A stretch of DNA of 64,000 nucleotides from Trichobilharzia regenti (Eukaryota; Platyhelminthes; Trematoda; Strigeidida; Schistosomatidae). The position numbers were made by a program, and so were the translations under genes. The stretch spans positions 16,227,517 to 16,291,516 of the forward strand of contig OX235263.1 in assembly GCA_944472135.2 (NCBI GenBank). The letters are read 5' to 3'. Below, piece by piece: positions 1 to 10,509 of this stretch (the first letter of the stretch is position 1; the number at the start of each line of letters is the position of its first letter). Under the pieces are notes generated by a model. The model had not been told where the DNA came from, did not search any database, and saw only the letters and a list, made by a program, of their open reading frames with translations.

Positions 1-224
1 TTGAATTAATCTATCATGTCTCTGGGTCAGTAGGATCCTGAAATGGGTATATGTTTTGTCTGAGTTCGTATATTTTTGAATATCTTCCCACTTCCAGTCT
101 TATAATTAATCGGATAAGGGATTCCATAGATACACCACCTGTTTGGGGCAAGTTAGGAGGTTTTATGAATAATCTTACATGTTTATTACTAATAAATTCT
201 TTGTCAAATGTATGTTTGTAGAGA

Positions 225-450
225 TTTGATCGGTTATAGATTTGATCACCAGATTACATCAGTTAAAGAATAACTGGAAACCTGAGGAGTACTATAACTC
301 ATCATTAGAATGCATCCACCACCAGGGTTTAAACTTAGAACTTTCCAGTTACAAGGTAAGCACGCAAACAATTCAGCCGCCATAACTCAACCAAATGGTG
401 AACCATGAATTCCCATTTCTGCCGATTATTCGCAATGTACCAAACGCAGC
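225..450 (-). repeat. Decayed hammerhead-SINE family C copy
   Basis: Read on the minus strand it keeps the tail ending near a tcagttaaagaat block and the B-box-like region (+ strand: ccaccagggtttaaacttag, then a ccagttacaaggt block) seen in better C copies at 40.1-40.8 kb. The ribozyme segment is reduced to a gagtac remnant. 451-735 shows no element I can name. Confidence 0.5.
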
Positions 451-734
451 TGCCAACTAGTGTCATTGGCAAATGACTGTTCTCTTACCACCAGGATCAA
501 ACCCTCTCAATGGTTTCATAATGCTGGAGAGTCTCAAGAACTGTTCATTAATGCTTACTGGTTTTCCAAGAGGTCCTTAATTTAAAAGTCAGCTCATGTT
601 CAAACCTGCGGTAATCAGAATCTTTCCACCAAATATCGCAGCAACATCCAGCGCCAGTCACCATCAACGGGAGTGATTTGAAAGAGGTTACTTCATTCAC
701 TTTTCTGGCATTGAGCATTATCCCAACCACAGGC

Positions 735-1366
735 AGTCGGAACGGACAAGGATGTCAAATCGAGAATCGGGAGGGCGAGAAACACACACATTCATCAACC
801 TGAAACCAACCAGGAAATCTTCGTCACTAAGCATGAACAACAAAATTCAGTCGGATTTTCAATACAAACGACGTCAAGTCAGTCAGTTATTCTATACGGT
901 TCAGAAACTTGACGGGCGGGCGGGTCACAAAGAATATTTCCAACAGTCTATTGCAGACCTGTCTTTATCAACAACTGTCTTCGCTCTATACTGAATGAAG
1001 ATCTGATGGCCGGGCCGGAAAGAATCACCAATAAGAAATAATGGGCACAAACAAACAAAACATGAACCAATCGCCCAACAAATATGCAGGAGAAAGTGAT
1101 AAGAGATGGACTGGATACTCGCCGAGGAGGCCACTTGGCGATATTGTGCGCGCGTCAGGTCATTGCTAGAGTGGAACCCGGCCGAAAGGGAAGCGGTGAG
1201 TGGGATGTCAGTGCCAGGGTGACATGGAGGAGATCGTATAAAACAGCATGTTGAGTTGAAAGAGTATGGACTAACAATTATGCCTGTGAAACGTAGAGGA
1301 GAAGACAGAAGTGGCAAGCCCTACGTTCCACTAGTAACCCAAGGGAAGGATAATAAGATAATAATA
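735..1366 (+). mobile_element. RTE-type LINE, 3' end only
   Basis: Homologous to the reverse complement of 42325-43195 and to the end of the RTE at 19.4-20.8 kb. It shares the stretch encoding NRESGGRETHTFINLK and the terminal tail gcctacgttccactagt-like followed by a-t-rich (aataat)n. The frame is broken by stops and 5' truncated. It carries no reverse transcriptase core. It is one of several RTE tails in the window and the source type of the SINE-B tail. Confidence 0.7.
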
Positions 1367-1677
1367 ATCTCAAGTAAACGTCTACATTTAAGTAGGATAT
1401 TTGCTTTAAACTTAGGCCATTGCTGAAAGCATGTGTTTACTTAATATTTGCTGCATTCCTATTGTTTTAAACAGTCTTTTATCTTCTGATTGGTTAAGTT
1501 TACTTAATCCTTTTACCCTCTTTACCATTTTATTTGGTGAATATTTCATAATTCATTCAAAGAAATGTCTATATTAGGAACAGTAAGCAAAATACATATG
1601 CTTTATTAAATATTCTAATAAAAATGTGAAATATATCATACAGTTATCAAATAAATGAATGTCAAATTTTATTGCAG
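1367..1677. other. Intron sequence, nothing recognised
   Basis: AT-rich sequence between the RTE end and the exon a acceptor. No ORF, repeat match or RNA motif stands out. It would be the 3' end of the upstream intron of the TATDN3-like gene. Confidence 0.5.
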
Positions 1678-1731
1678 AAATTTCCTGTGATTGATACACA
1701 TTGTCATTTATGTGAACCAGAATTTGACAAG
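1678..1731 (+). CDS. TATDN3: TATDN3-like exon a: metal-binding HxH strand
   Basis: Translation is KFPVIDTHCHLCEPEFDK. The V-I-D-T-H-C-H-L motif is the hallmark first strand of TatD-family hydrolases, whose two His residues bind the catalytic divalent metal. The acceptor is a T-rich tract ending tattgcag just before 1678. The donor is the strong site aag|gtgagt at 1731/1732. The same frame read upstream runs without a Met, so I take 1678 as a splice acceptor and not a start. TatD proteins act as 3'-5' exonucleases or DNases in repair and apoptosis; the role in this organism is inferred from the family only. Confidence 0.82.
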
Positions 1732-2015
1732 GTGAGTATTGACTACTATGTTCGCTGTTTAAGTGATATATATTATATTAAGTTTTATGTCTTTTTGACA
1801 GATTACGTAACTTCCCTTTTATGCATAATACACTCGATACAGTGTTGAGTTTCGGTGTTTTGTTTTCCAAGAAATACGATGATGAATCTGGTTAATAGTA
1901 CGCTCACTGTAACCAGCTATACAGGTGCAGTCAAACTTGTGGATAAACTTAGAAGAGGCAAAATTAAGTGTTTATTATTATTTCTGGAATGTGGAACTAT
2001 TTTTTTATTTTTGGT

Positions 2016-2190
2016 AACAGCTTGATTCCACACTGTATTTTCGGTACAAGTATGGAATTTTCAGCATGGATATCGGTAGCCCAAATTTTGCAGGCCGACC
2101 ATAGATGTCAGGTGTGCGCCGGCGTGGGCTCGAACCCCGGACCATGTGCATGGTCGGCGAGAGTCCTAACCACTGTGCCACCGACGCACA
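2016..2190 (-). mobile_element. SINE-A copy
   Basis: Reverse complement starts with the tRNA-like head tgtgcgtcggtggcacag, with an A box (TGGCACAGTGGTTAGG) and a B box (GGGTTCGAGCCC), and acceptor-stem-like ends GTGCGTC and GACGCAC. It then has a body of about 100 bp ending in cagtgtggaatcaagctg and an A/T tail. It is full length (about 175 bp). Pol III internal-promoter SINE; the same family occurs at ten places here. 1870-1960 just upstream weakly resembles a minus-strand PLE GIY-YIG segment. Confidence 0.88.
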
Positions 2191-3070
2191 GTAGCCGTCA
2201 AGAAACAGTTGTTGCATTCTTTAAGTGCTGTGTTATTATTATTCCATTGATGTTGTGACCAAAAATACCTGCAGTTTTATGAAGAAGTGATTCCTCGGAA
2301 TTGTTGCCACATTGACTTATCATGGCACTAAATTCACATTTTTCTATTAGTGAACTTATTTGAATAACCATTAATAATGAATATCCCCATAATGTTTTCA
2401 GATTAAATGTTTAGAGCGAACAATTGTGGTTTCAATAAATTCCTCTTCTTCTTTAGGCTCTACATTTATAAATCCATTAATTTAAGCATTGAATAGCCAG
2501 CTAATAAAGGTAAATTAGAATCATATCAGAAAGTGTATTGTGGAACAAGTATAAGTAAGATGGGATGGAACAATAATCAAATAGTTTTTTAATATGCACG
2601 GTCAATGAGAACATGGGACAAAATAACATAAAGTAATTTAATTTAATGACATATATATGTAGTCAACAGAAAAATACACGTTTCGAGAGTGAGTGTAATC
2701 AAGGTGTGTGAGACAATATGAAAATGAACCAAAGAATGGAGCGGACTAGACATAAGGTTGAGAATAATGACAGTAACAATGATTGTAAACTAATAAGGAA
2801 GATATGGTGTAAAATTGCAAGTTATATTGGTGAATGATTGTCAAACAGTAATAATAATAATAATGAAGTTAGAAAAGCATTACTTAAACCTAAGGTAATA
2901 AAATCATAAGAAAGGTCATAAAATCATAAAAGCCGAAGATGAAAAATTGTCAATGAAACAAAGGAATAGAAGAAGAAGAAAGGAAAATTGTGATAGGGAA
3001 TTGTGGTGTTAATGTTTATGGAGGATTTGTTGGCTTTATTGTAGGCCAACGTAAACATAGAAGGTGAACA

Positions 3071-3260
3071 TTTTTATTTTTGATTTACAGCTTGATTCCA
3101 CATTGTATTTTCGGTACAAGTATGGAATTTTCAGCATGGATATCGGTAGCCCAAATTTTGCAGGCCGACCATAGATATCAGGTGTGCGTCGGTGCGGGCT
3201 CGAACCCCTGACCATGTGCATGGTCGGCGAGAGTCCTAACCACTGTGCCACCGACGCACA
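3071..3260 (-). mobile_element. SINE-A copy inside PLE-7
   Basis: Full-length, with head, B box (GGGTTCGAGCCC region mutated to GGGGTTCGAG) and the aatcaagctgtaaatc tail. It is nearly identical to the copy at 2016-2190, so probably young compared with the host PLE. Confidence 0.88.
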
Positions 3261-3933
3261 TACTTCTTTTGTATACAAAGCGATGGTCTTCTGGTATTAA
3301 TTGCAACCACTTTAGGTACTGATAGAAGACGTAGTTAAGCTCCTCTAGATAGATAAATTACTAGTAACGCGGTAAATAAGTGAGAATGCCTGGTCAAGTT
3401 TTATCTTGTTTCCAGTATCTACCAAGCGGGCTAAGACTGCACTATACACACATTTGGTTACTTCTTTACTCAACCATACAGGTACATGTTTACGCGCGTG
3501 CATGGATAAAGCCCTCCACATGAGCAGTTGAATTTATATATGCACATTGATGAGGCCATCTTTGGTAATTTATCCTTTACTTGCTGTGTGAGTACTGGTC
3601 AAGTTGAGAAGTTGAGTACCAGTTTAGCTGCAGGAAATGTTCTGTCTACTGCTCTATTAAGTCGACATTTTAGAAAGTTAGCTGCAATTTCCCCTTTGTA
3701 ACTTAACTTAAGATACAAAAGTTCTTGTCTACGGCATCCATATCTGTAGGTATTGACATATACCTTTTTAGGAAGTTCTTCCTTAATTCATTCCTCTGAG
3801 CAAATGCGTTTTATTCTGTAGCTAAGACACTTAACTAAGTTTCTTTTGTATTGAATCAGTTTGAAGCTGTGAAAATGGGTGTACTAACCCATGCAAGTTT
3901 TCTTTCAAAATAATTTTCTTTGTAGATATTCGT

Positions 3934-4215
3934 CTATCCTAATGGTAAGGAGGACGTATGGGAAAGGTAAACTCTTATTGTCTTCTTCTTCACATGTAAA
4001 AACTGAATAGCTGGGTGAACACTATTGACAACATTCAGAAGCTTTTGTTTATTAAGATTCCTGTCACAAACGATGAAGGTTTCATCTACATATCGACAAT
4101 AGTTGTCAAGATATTTAATCTTGTCTTTGAGTGGACCATTTTCAAGCTTTGACAGGAAAATGTCCGCTAGCATTCGGCCTAGAGGTAATCCCATGGCTAC
4201 ACCATCAAACTTGTC
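3934..4215 (-). pseudogene. PLE-7 reverse transcriptase fragment
   Basis: A stop-free stretch of about 90 codons carries RT motifs B (M-G-L-P-L-G-R-M-L-A-D-I-F-L) and C (Y-V-D-E-T-F). The fingers and the N-terminal half are missing. The D-to-E change at the second catalytic Asp and the loss of the upstream part make activity very unlikely. Confidence 0.72.
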
Positions 4216-4256
4216 TAAAACCTAACTGACTATTGTTGACTCCCATCTTGTACTTG

Positions 4257-4608
4257 TGTAACAGCAGAAGACAAGGGCTGGCAGCAGATCGTTTTATTAC
4301 GGAAATCAACACGTATTTATATATATTTTATTTGCATTAATAAGGCTTATGCAAGCAGAAAAAGGCAGTCTTCTGATTGGTTGTTTCTCGGAAGTTAAGC
4401 AGACAAACACAGTCTTATGATTGGTTGTTTTCGATATTTCTCGGAAAGTAGAGCCATCTATCTGCGAATCATATTTGTCCACATTTAAGTTTGCTGTGAT
4501 TGGTTGTTGAAACAGCCTTGTTCATATTTTCTCACGGCCCATATTAGTGACCTAGACATTAACGTAGATTAGTGCCAACCAATCGGCTAGCAGCCTGCTC
4601 TCACCACA
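4257..4608 (-). mobile_element. Solo LTR with 4-bp target duplication (copy 1)
   Basis: Bounded by tgtaacag on the left and caccaca on the right (TGTGGTG...CTGTTACA on the minus strand, so TG...CA ends) and flanked on both sides by cttg. The same unit occurs at 46502-46783 with a different 4-bp duplication (aggc). Three spaced gattggttg blocks are inverted CCAAT boxes, as expected in an LTR promoter. No coding sequence between LTRs, so this is a recombined solo LTR of an LTR retrotransposon I cannot name. Confidence 0.72.
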
Positions 4609-4925
4609 CTTGTTCCGCAATACACTTTCTGATATGATTATAATTTACCTTTATTAGCTGGCTATTGTATGCTTAAATTAATGGATTTATAAATGTAGAG
4701 CCTGAAGAAGAAGAGGAATTTATTGAAACCACAATCGTTAGCTCTACATATTTGTTCTGCATTATTAATGAGTAATTCTCGGAACATTTTGATCTCTTAA
4801 TTGAAACAGTCGTTTGAGCAGACTATCCTAGCTGTCACTTCTCTTGATATTCTGCAAAGAATTGTCACTAAGCTATTCAGTGATTCAGGCGATTTTTCCG
4901 AAATTTCATGCATTTATTCCCGTTG

Positions 4926-5345
4926 ATGAATTTAAAATAAAGCAAGAAAGACAGTGGTGTACGCAGAATAATATGGTACCATCATTGTCTATTGTGTTGG
5001 CTCCTCATCAGCCCTGCCGGTTACAGCGTAAATAAATTATGAGGTTCATGCACTGAAAAGTTTTAACATACTTGCAAAAAGTTTACATGTGATGTCCGTT
5101 GACGGAAGGTTCCGCAATTAGTGAACAGTGATCAGAAAATTCCGCTTATATAGTTTTTACACAGGCAGTTCAAGATTAAACAAAATAAATGTATGCATAC
5201 AATGGTAAAGGAGTTACGTGATAAAGACGACAGAGGCAAAAGATGCTGAGTGATTAACAAATTAGGCAAAAATGAACTTAGTTTAACACAAATCATAGAA
5301 ACAGGAGACAAGCGAAATCATAAATTATCAAAGGAGGGTGAGGTT
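4926..5345 (+). repeat. Family E repeat (PLE terminal region)
   Basis: Contains the block ataaagcaagaaagacag, then a palindromic tggtacca and, on the minus strand, CTGATGA. The same series is found near 19.0, 25.9, 26.5, 45.06, 45.6 and 57.0 kb. At 25.85-26.53 kb two inverted E blocks flank a PLE coding piece, so E is probably a PLE terminal repeat. Confidence 0.55.
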
Positions 5346-5370
5346 AAAGTCAAGGATTACTTAAACAAAT

Positions 5371-5556
5371 TTTTTTTTGATTTACAGCTTGATTCCACAC
5401 TGTATTTTCGGTACAAGTATGGAATTTTCAGCATGGATATCGGTAGCCCAAATTTCGCAGGCTGACCATAGATATCAGGTGTGCGCCGGCGTGGGCTCGA
5501 ACCCCGGACCATGTGCATGGTCTGTGGGAGGCCTAACCACTTTGCCACCGACGCAA
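5371..5556 (-). mobile_element. SINE-A copy
   Basis: Full length with the ttgatttacagcttgattcc tail on the + strand and the head ending gccaccgacgca. The head has a few changes (tctgtgggaggcc) relative to other copies. Confidence 0.86.
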
Positions 5557-5770
5557 AGAGATAATAAAAAGACATCCAGTTATCCTAGCTGTATGAATCG
5601 ATTGCATTATCAAGGTGAGTTTATATTTTAGAGGCGCAAAACTACAAGAAAGGTTAGTGTACTTACCTGTAGTTGGAGATTCACGATATACACTCCTTCT
5701 TAGTGTATCATATTTTCTTCTGGTTAAAAAACATTCAGGAATTATGTAATTTCATTACTTTCTTCCCAAT

Positions 5771-5916
5771 GTGCGTCGGTTGCACAGAGGTTAGGACTCT
5801 CGCCGACCATGCATATGGTTGGGGTTCGATCTCCTGCCAACGCACACCCAATATCGATAGTTGACTTGTAAAATTTGGGCTACCAATATCACATGCTGAA
5901 AATTCCATAGCTGTAC
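5771..5916 (+). mobile_element. SINE-A, 5' part of a copy split by LINE-3
   Basis: Starts gtgcgtcggttgcacagagg, keeps the B box ggttcgatctc, and runs to aattccatagctgtac, where a LINE begins. The missing tail of the SINE (agtactgtgtgaaatcaagc) is found at 7826-7870, immediately after the LINE. The two parts rejoin to one SINE-A unit. Confidence 0.8.
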
Positions 5917-6593
5917 GTCGGGAAATGCTTCTCTGCTGTGCTCACTGTATATGATGTCCGCCAGTGTGCTGTACTATCCTCACTTCTCTTTTCCTTATTT
6001 ATGAATGACTCACCATCTTCACATGACATTAATTTTGTTAAATATGCTGACGACCTGACTGTATCTTCGCCTGTCAAGTGTCAAAGTGACTGCTCCAAAC
6101 TAAATGGCTTTTTATCAGAAATCAGCCTGTGGCCCACAAGGAAAATGGTCTAGCTTTAAATCCCTCTAAATGCCAAACAGTCAACTTCACCTTTAGGCGC
6201 AGATCTGACGTAAACAAACTGGTTAGAACTCACGAGGTGTGCAACACTGATGGCACTGAAATAAAAAACAAGTCGGAAATTAAATATCTTGGTGTCATTC
6301 TATCGGCTGATCTTTCCTAGTCGTCTCATATCTTGGTGATTTCTAAGAAAATATTCCGTCTTACCTTTCACATCATGAAGTTAAGACATTCTGGAATAAC
6401 CCGACCCAAGCCTTACTCCTACAATTCGTTAACTCTCACATTCTGCCTATTATTCTCTATTGTTCCCTCTTAGTTTTTCCGGGGCTACTGAAGAAAGACT
6501 ATACCCTCGTAAGATTTAGATAGGATAGAGAAGATTTGTAGCTCAGGTGAATAATTTTGATGTGGTTTTGTTCTCTGAGCTGGATAGTTAGTT

Positions 6594-6635
6594 TGCGAAG
6601 CTTTCATCACCTTACTGGGTGACATCTTCAGCGCA
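6594..6635 (-). ncRNA. Hammerhead motif, inverted left end of PLE-1b
   Basis: Read on the minus strand: short stem I TGCG, core CTGAAGA (fits CUGANGA), stem II tcacc/ggtga with loop cagtaa, then GAAA, a four-base self-complementary AGCT as stem III, cleavage expected after CTT, then CGCA closing stem I. Identical to the motif at the ends of PLE-1. A small UG/U internal loop separates stem II from the core. Confidence 0.6.
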
Positions 6636-6977
6636 TACTTCGGACATCAATACCACGGACATCAATTCGACTGGGACAACCAGTGTTCAAATATTAGGCA
6701 GAGGAAATAACAAGAATGCTAGAGGATTTTTAGAAGCTTGGCATTCCAGTGAATCATCAATCAATAGACACATCGTGATAGACAAATTTATCAACCAATA
6801 AGAAAGAAACTTCACACACGATTGGCCAAAGTTCAAGTCACAGAAACAATCAGTTCCAACACAAGTAACCTAGAAGGTGTGAAAACATACATAAACAACC
6901 AATCACGTCCAAGGTCACCAGGAGAGATGATTAATAAACTCGTGGAGAAACCTGAAAGCTCACTTCAATTTGAAGTA

Positions 6978-7019
6978 TGCGCTGAAGATGTCACCCAGTA
7001 GGGTGATGAAAGCTTCGCA
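6978..7019 (+). ncRNA. Hammerhead motif, right end of PLE-1b
   Basis: Same architecture as the left one: TGCG, CTGAAGA, stem II tcacc/ggtga, GAAAGCTT, CGCA. The loop is cagtag instead of cagtaa. The changed base sits in the loop and turns one stop codon (TAA) into another (TAG), so both the RNA stem and the protein end are kept. Confidence 0.62.
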
Positions 7020-7797
7020 AACTAACTATCCAGCTCAGAGAACAAAACCACATCAAAAAAGACTATACCCTATTAAGCAAGATGTTAAAGATTGTCAGCA
7101 GCGTAAGCCACAAGGTGCCACTTAACCAGCTTGTTAATATTCCGGTCGACAGGCACTTGGATTCATGGGAAAATTGGGCTGAATCCATTTTATCTAACTC
7201 ACACCACCCTCTCAATTCACAACTCTCCCCTTGTATCCCATCAGACAGAACCAGAAGCCCATATAGAAAACTGTATGCTTGCACCAGCAAATACAAAAAC
7301 TCAACCATACCCTACCTACTTAGCTCGTGTTCTGTGCGATAACGAAAGCATAAGGTGTGAAAGTGATAACTTAATAAGTAGTCAGTAGAACAACTGGATC
7401 CCGTCTTTCTAACTCATATCATTTATAGGTACAACGTTTTCTTTCTTTCTTTTCCTTTTCTCTCTCTTTTTTTCTTTTATGTGCTGCTTTGTTTCTGTCT
7501 TCCTTACAAACTCTACTTAAAAGATTCTTCGTCTTTCTTTCACGCTGTGTATATCTCGACCTTTTTGTTACCGCTTACGCCGATAAATATGCTAACATGT
7601 ACTTTTCTAACACTTTCAAACACTCTTCTCAATTTTGGCTTTGCTACCGATATGCTAATATGTTGTCAAAGCTAACCAAGATGACCCTTAATCTATGTAG
7701 AATTTTATTTATTGTTAATGCGCTAACTGGATGTAATACTGCAGTCAGATGCTGAGAATTCCATTCTGTATCACAAGTACTGTTTGGGAATAAAGCC

Positions 7798-7798
7798 A

Positions 7799-7827
<29 letters not shown>
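7798..7827 (+). repeat. (ATT)n tail of LINE-3
   Basis: About 28 bases of att repeats directly after the LINE polyadenylation-like aataaag. It is the simple-repeat tail typical of CR1-like LINEs, not an independent microsatellite. Confidence 0.8.
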
Positions 7828-7829
<2 letters not shown>

Positions 7830-7870
7830 AAAGTACTGTGTGAAATCAAGCTATAGTAAAAAAAAAAATT
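7826..7870 (+). mobile_element. SINE-A, 3' part of the split copy
   Basis: accaaaagtactgtgtgaaatcaagc followed by an A-rich tail matches the SINE-A end (accgaaaatacagtgtggaatcaagc). It is the missing end of the SINE begun at 5771. Confidence 0.78.
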
Positions 7871-7879
7871 TGTTTGTTC

Positions 7880-9100
7880 AGTAAACATTATTGAACTTGT
7901 CAAGGGTGTTCGGTACTTCATTCTGAGTCTTCATAATCAGAATGCGTAATCATTATATTGACCAAAAGAATTCCAATCCATCCTTTAAGTGATCCGTTCT
8001 TCAACTTATTGAGGAGAAAACCACCTAAGATTGGACCTAGTGATGAATCCATCATGAGTTTGGTCTGTAGTATTCTCTCTGTTGAACAAGAGATGAACAT
8101 TCATCGTACACATCTCAAAATAATTTCCTTCGTGGTGGATATAGAAATGCTGATGTCTATTTAATGCTTAATCAACTCATCACATCTAAAAAAACATGAC
8201 CTGTCTCAGTAGGTGGCAAATTAGTCAAGAAATAGGATACATCCTACACTTGTCATTCACACTTAAATCTTTTATTTCTTCAATACATTCTAAACCTTCT
8301 TTTATACTATGTTTTACTAATTACTTATGAAGATGTTGTAAAAACTTTACTAACCATTTGGCTGTTGCGTGGTACAGAGAATTAGACATATTTAACACTG
8401 CTGGGAGTGGTAGACCACTTTTATACACTTCTAGCAGCCCAGATAATCTCGGTGTGATAACATCAGCGAAATAATAACACTAAAGAGTGTGCGTCGGTGG
8501 CACAGTGGTTAGGACTCACGCCGACCATGGACATGGTCCGGGTTCGACCCTCGGCCGGCGCACTCCTTTACCTCACTGAGCCAGAAATAATGCTGGTAAA
8601 GAGGAAAGGTTGGGCATGAGGCTAGCAACCCCATCCTGTAAAATTAAAAATGAACACTGCTACAGAAACTTCAAGCCACTAGCTTGGAGCCCTATGTTCC
8701 ACTGGGAACGTGAAGGAAAAATTATTATTATTATTATTAAAGAGTGCAGTTAAAAGAGCATTCATTGTAGCAGATAAGGACAAATTGCGTTATTTTGCCT
8801 CTTCTATATGTTTGATATTGTGTGAAATATTCCCATATTATGAATTAAAAGTCAATCTGAACGAAGAATATTCTTTTCAGTAATTTCTCTTCAGGTTCTT
8901 ACAATTATAAAATATAATATTTGTGGTGGTTACAATAATGGCCAGTTATGCGGCGGATACATTTTTAACGTAGAATAACAGATTAGTTATAGGGTGTACA
9001 AATAGTCATATTTGTGTGACAAACGTGCTAGGCTGAAATCGATTAGAAATATTGTAAAACGGGAGACAACGGTGGTGATTAATCAAAAATAATAGAATTG
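7880..9100 (-). mobile_element. PLE-9: old Penelope-like fragment carrying SINE-B
   Basis: Minus-strand 7918-8100 keeps S-L-G-P-I-L-G-G-F-L-L-N-K-L-x-N-G, an altered RT motif B. About 8110-8460 keeps a V-Y-K-S-G-L-P-L segment corresponding to the PLE motif V-H-K-x-G-x-P-x-R-P. SINE-B interrupts at 8490. 8860-8930 is the inverted equivalent of 12120-12190, a PLE-3 segment. Many stops. Confidence 0.6.
8490..8737 (+). mobile_element. SINE-B copy, 9-bp target duplication
   Basis: Full length: tRNA-like head gcgtcggtggcacagtgg, B box gggttcgaccc, body with ccagaaataatgctggtaaa and ggttgggcatgaggctagc, and RTE-like tail gccctatgttccactggga, then (att)n. Flanked by taaagagtg at 8481-8489 and 8738-8746. 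The intact structure and duplication indicate a fairly recent retrotransposition. Confidence 0.9.
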
Positions 9101-9419
9101 TAGAGTGTGGGGTGGGAAAATTGACAAATGAGTTCTAGGTTATAAAAAGTGTCAGGTGAGTGGCTAGTACAAAGTCGTCTGAGTTAAACAGAAGAGATAG
9201 TAAGACTGGAATGAGAGGTTCATAGTGAGATAACGAATATACTAAATGAAACAAGTGGAGGCTTATATTGAGAAAAGAGATAATATCACTAATAAGTCCG
9301 TATAAATGAAAATTCGATAATATAGAGGGAATGTTTGCATAAAGGGCATAAATTATAACGAATAATAATGACTGTAATAATAATATTTATAATGTTAAGC
9401 AAAGTAAAACAAAAGAGAA

Positions 9420-10000
9420 AAAAACCAAGAGGTTAAGGGAAGGAGCACTCTTGGTGAGAAGAAAAATCTTCAATCCAAGTTTGGCCATGGTAGGAACAGC
9501 GTCTGGACGTGCTCTTTTTGGATACAAAGTTCCGGTTTAGTCGATCTTATTGCAACAGCTTCAGCTATGTGTAGGAGACATAAGCGAACTTCACGTGATA
9601 ACGACTTCGGAATTCAGTATATAACCCTAAGGCTGTGCTGACATCGATGCGATGTCCAGTATCGACCAAGTGTGACAAGATCGAGCTTTTTATGCACTTA
9701 ATTTCTACCTTGCTGAACCAAGCTGGTAAGTGTTCTCTAACCTGTAGACGAACCTGCCTAATCGTGCGCCCTATATAACTTGAACCACAGGAACAGTTGA
9801 AATGGTATATGCATGAAGAAGAGCTAAGGTTAGGTAAGACATCTTTAAGTTGGTGGGTGAACATTGGATGGTTAGTGAAGGATAAACACAGACGTGCAGA
9901 GTAGAAAGTTTTCTTGATCGCCCTGGTTAAACGTTGGGATAGAATCTCCGCAGGAGTATCTCTCTCTTTAATTGGAGACGTAAAAACAAAGGCTTTTTCT
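9420..10000 (-). pseudogene. PLE-3, C-terminal GIY-YIG part
   Basis: Minus-strand ORF 9565-9864 and its upstream extension to about 10000 encode the PLE linker and a GIY-YIG endonuclease domain: C-I-Y-H-F-N-C-S-C-G-S-S-Y-I-G-R-T (the Y-I-G core after a C-x-C pair), the R-L-Q-V-R-E-H helix and the D-T-G-H-R motif. The other half of this element lies at 11205-12240; PLE-2 split it. The endonuclease cuts target DNA to prime reverse transcription in PLEs. Confidence 0.78.
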
Positions 10001-10016
10001 CCACAGTTGCCAGTTC

Positions 10017-10436
10017 ATGTTTACGACTACTAGTGCCCTCAATACATTTAACCCTACTCCAAAAATATCGTGGAGATATGTGGATGACACTTTCACAGTG
10101 TTAAAAACAGAACACATCTCTAGCTTCTTGACACATATAAACTCACTAGTAGAGGGAATAAAATTCACATTTGAATCAGAAAATGAACAAGGAGAATTAG
10201 CTGTGATGTTAGATTGTAAAATAAAACGAATAGAAGAAGGTAAACTACACACTAGTGTGTACAGAAAACCAACTCATTCTAATAGATACTTAGACTTTAA
10301 TTCATCTCATCCGTTAACTGTTAAGGCAGGCTTAGTGAAGTGTCTAACAAACCGAGCAGTGGCACTAAGAAGCACAAGAAAAGACCTAAATGATGAAATA
10401 AAACAGATAGAAGAGGAGTCGGTGTTAAATAACTAA
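10017..10436 (+). pseudogene. PLE-2 reverse transcriptase palm/thumb fragment
   Basis: Y-V-D-D-T-F keeps both catalytic Asp residues; F-x-x-E-x-E-x-x-x-x-L-A-V-M-L-D-C-K-I and V-Y-R-K-P-T-H-S-N-R-Y-L follow as in Penelope RTs. The upstream RT motifs (A and B) are absent. Ends at a stop (taa 10434-10436). Confidence 0.72.
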
Positions 10437-10509
10437 CCTATAAAATTCATTAGGAAGATCGAAAAAGGCTGAAATCAAAATCATTGTGGAACTAGCAGTA
10501 ATAACATAA

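Larger units (their letters stand above)
2405..4760 (-). mobile_element. PLE-7: Penelope-like element with inverted ends, nested insertions
   Basis: On the minus strand 3934-4215 encodes the palm of a Penelope-type reverse transcriptase (M-G-x-P-L-G-x-x-L-A-D-I-F-L and C-R-Y-V-D-E-T-F; the catalytic pair is D-E rather than D-D). About 3400-3600 encodes part of the downstream GIY-YIG region. The 3' end (2410-2555) reappears inverted at 4607-4760, so the copy is 5' truncated and headed by its own inverted terminus. A SINE-A (3071-3260) and a solo LTR (4257-4608) were inserted later. Frames are broken; it is not functional. Confidence 0.72.
6508..7057 (+). mobile_element. PLE-1b: short Penelope-like copy with inverted hammerhead ends
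   Basis: Flanked by the perfect 14-bp duplication aaagactataccct (6494-6507 and 7058-7071). It starts with an inverted copy of the PLE-1 3' end (6508-6640). It then jumps to the C-terminal coding part (HQFDWDN region, N-K-N-A-R-G-F-L-E-A-W-H-S-S) and ends with the normal 3' terminus ending aaaaccacatca. About 550 bp. The coding part lacks the reverse transcriptase, so it moved only by the machinery of other copies. Confidence 0.85.
5917..7825 (+). mobile_element. LINE-3: CR1/jockey-like LINE, 5' truncated, split by a PLE
   Basis: 5938-6320 encodes a region with the RT catalytic box K-Y-A-D-D-L-T-V. After the PLE insertion the frame resumes at 7072 (GLLKKDYTL is cut in two). The C-terminal region (H-P-L-x-S-Q-L-S-P-C) ends near 7390. 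The 3' UTR ends tactgtttgggaataaagcc followed by (att)n at about 7795-7825. Frameshifts and stops show it is dead. It inserted into a SINE-A with at most a 3-bp duplication (tac), which is usual for CR1-like elements. Confidence 0.78.

Noticed and set aside
2005..2217. 70-codon ORF with V-A-Q-W-L-G-L-S, seen again at 3.1, 5.4, 30.0, 46.3 and 63.3 kb
   Set aside because: It is the translation of SINE-A, not a conserved protein family.
2437..2480. Hammerhead at the PLE-7 end (ctgaagaagaagagg, then gaaaccac)
   Set aside because: CTGAAGA and GAAA are present in the 4.69-kb copy, but stem II does not pair and the copy at 2.44 kb has lost the core; too weak to annotate.
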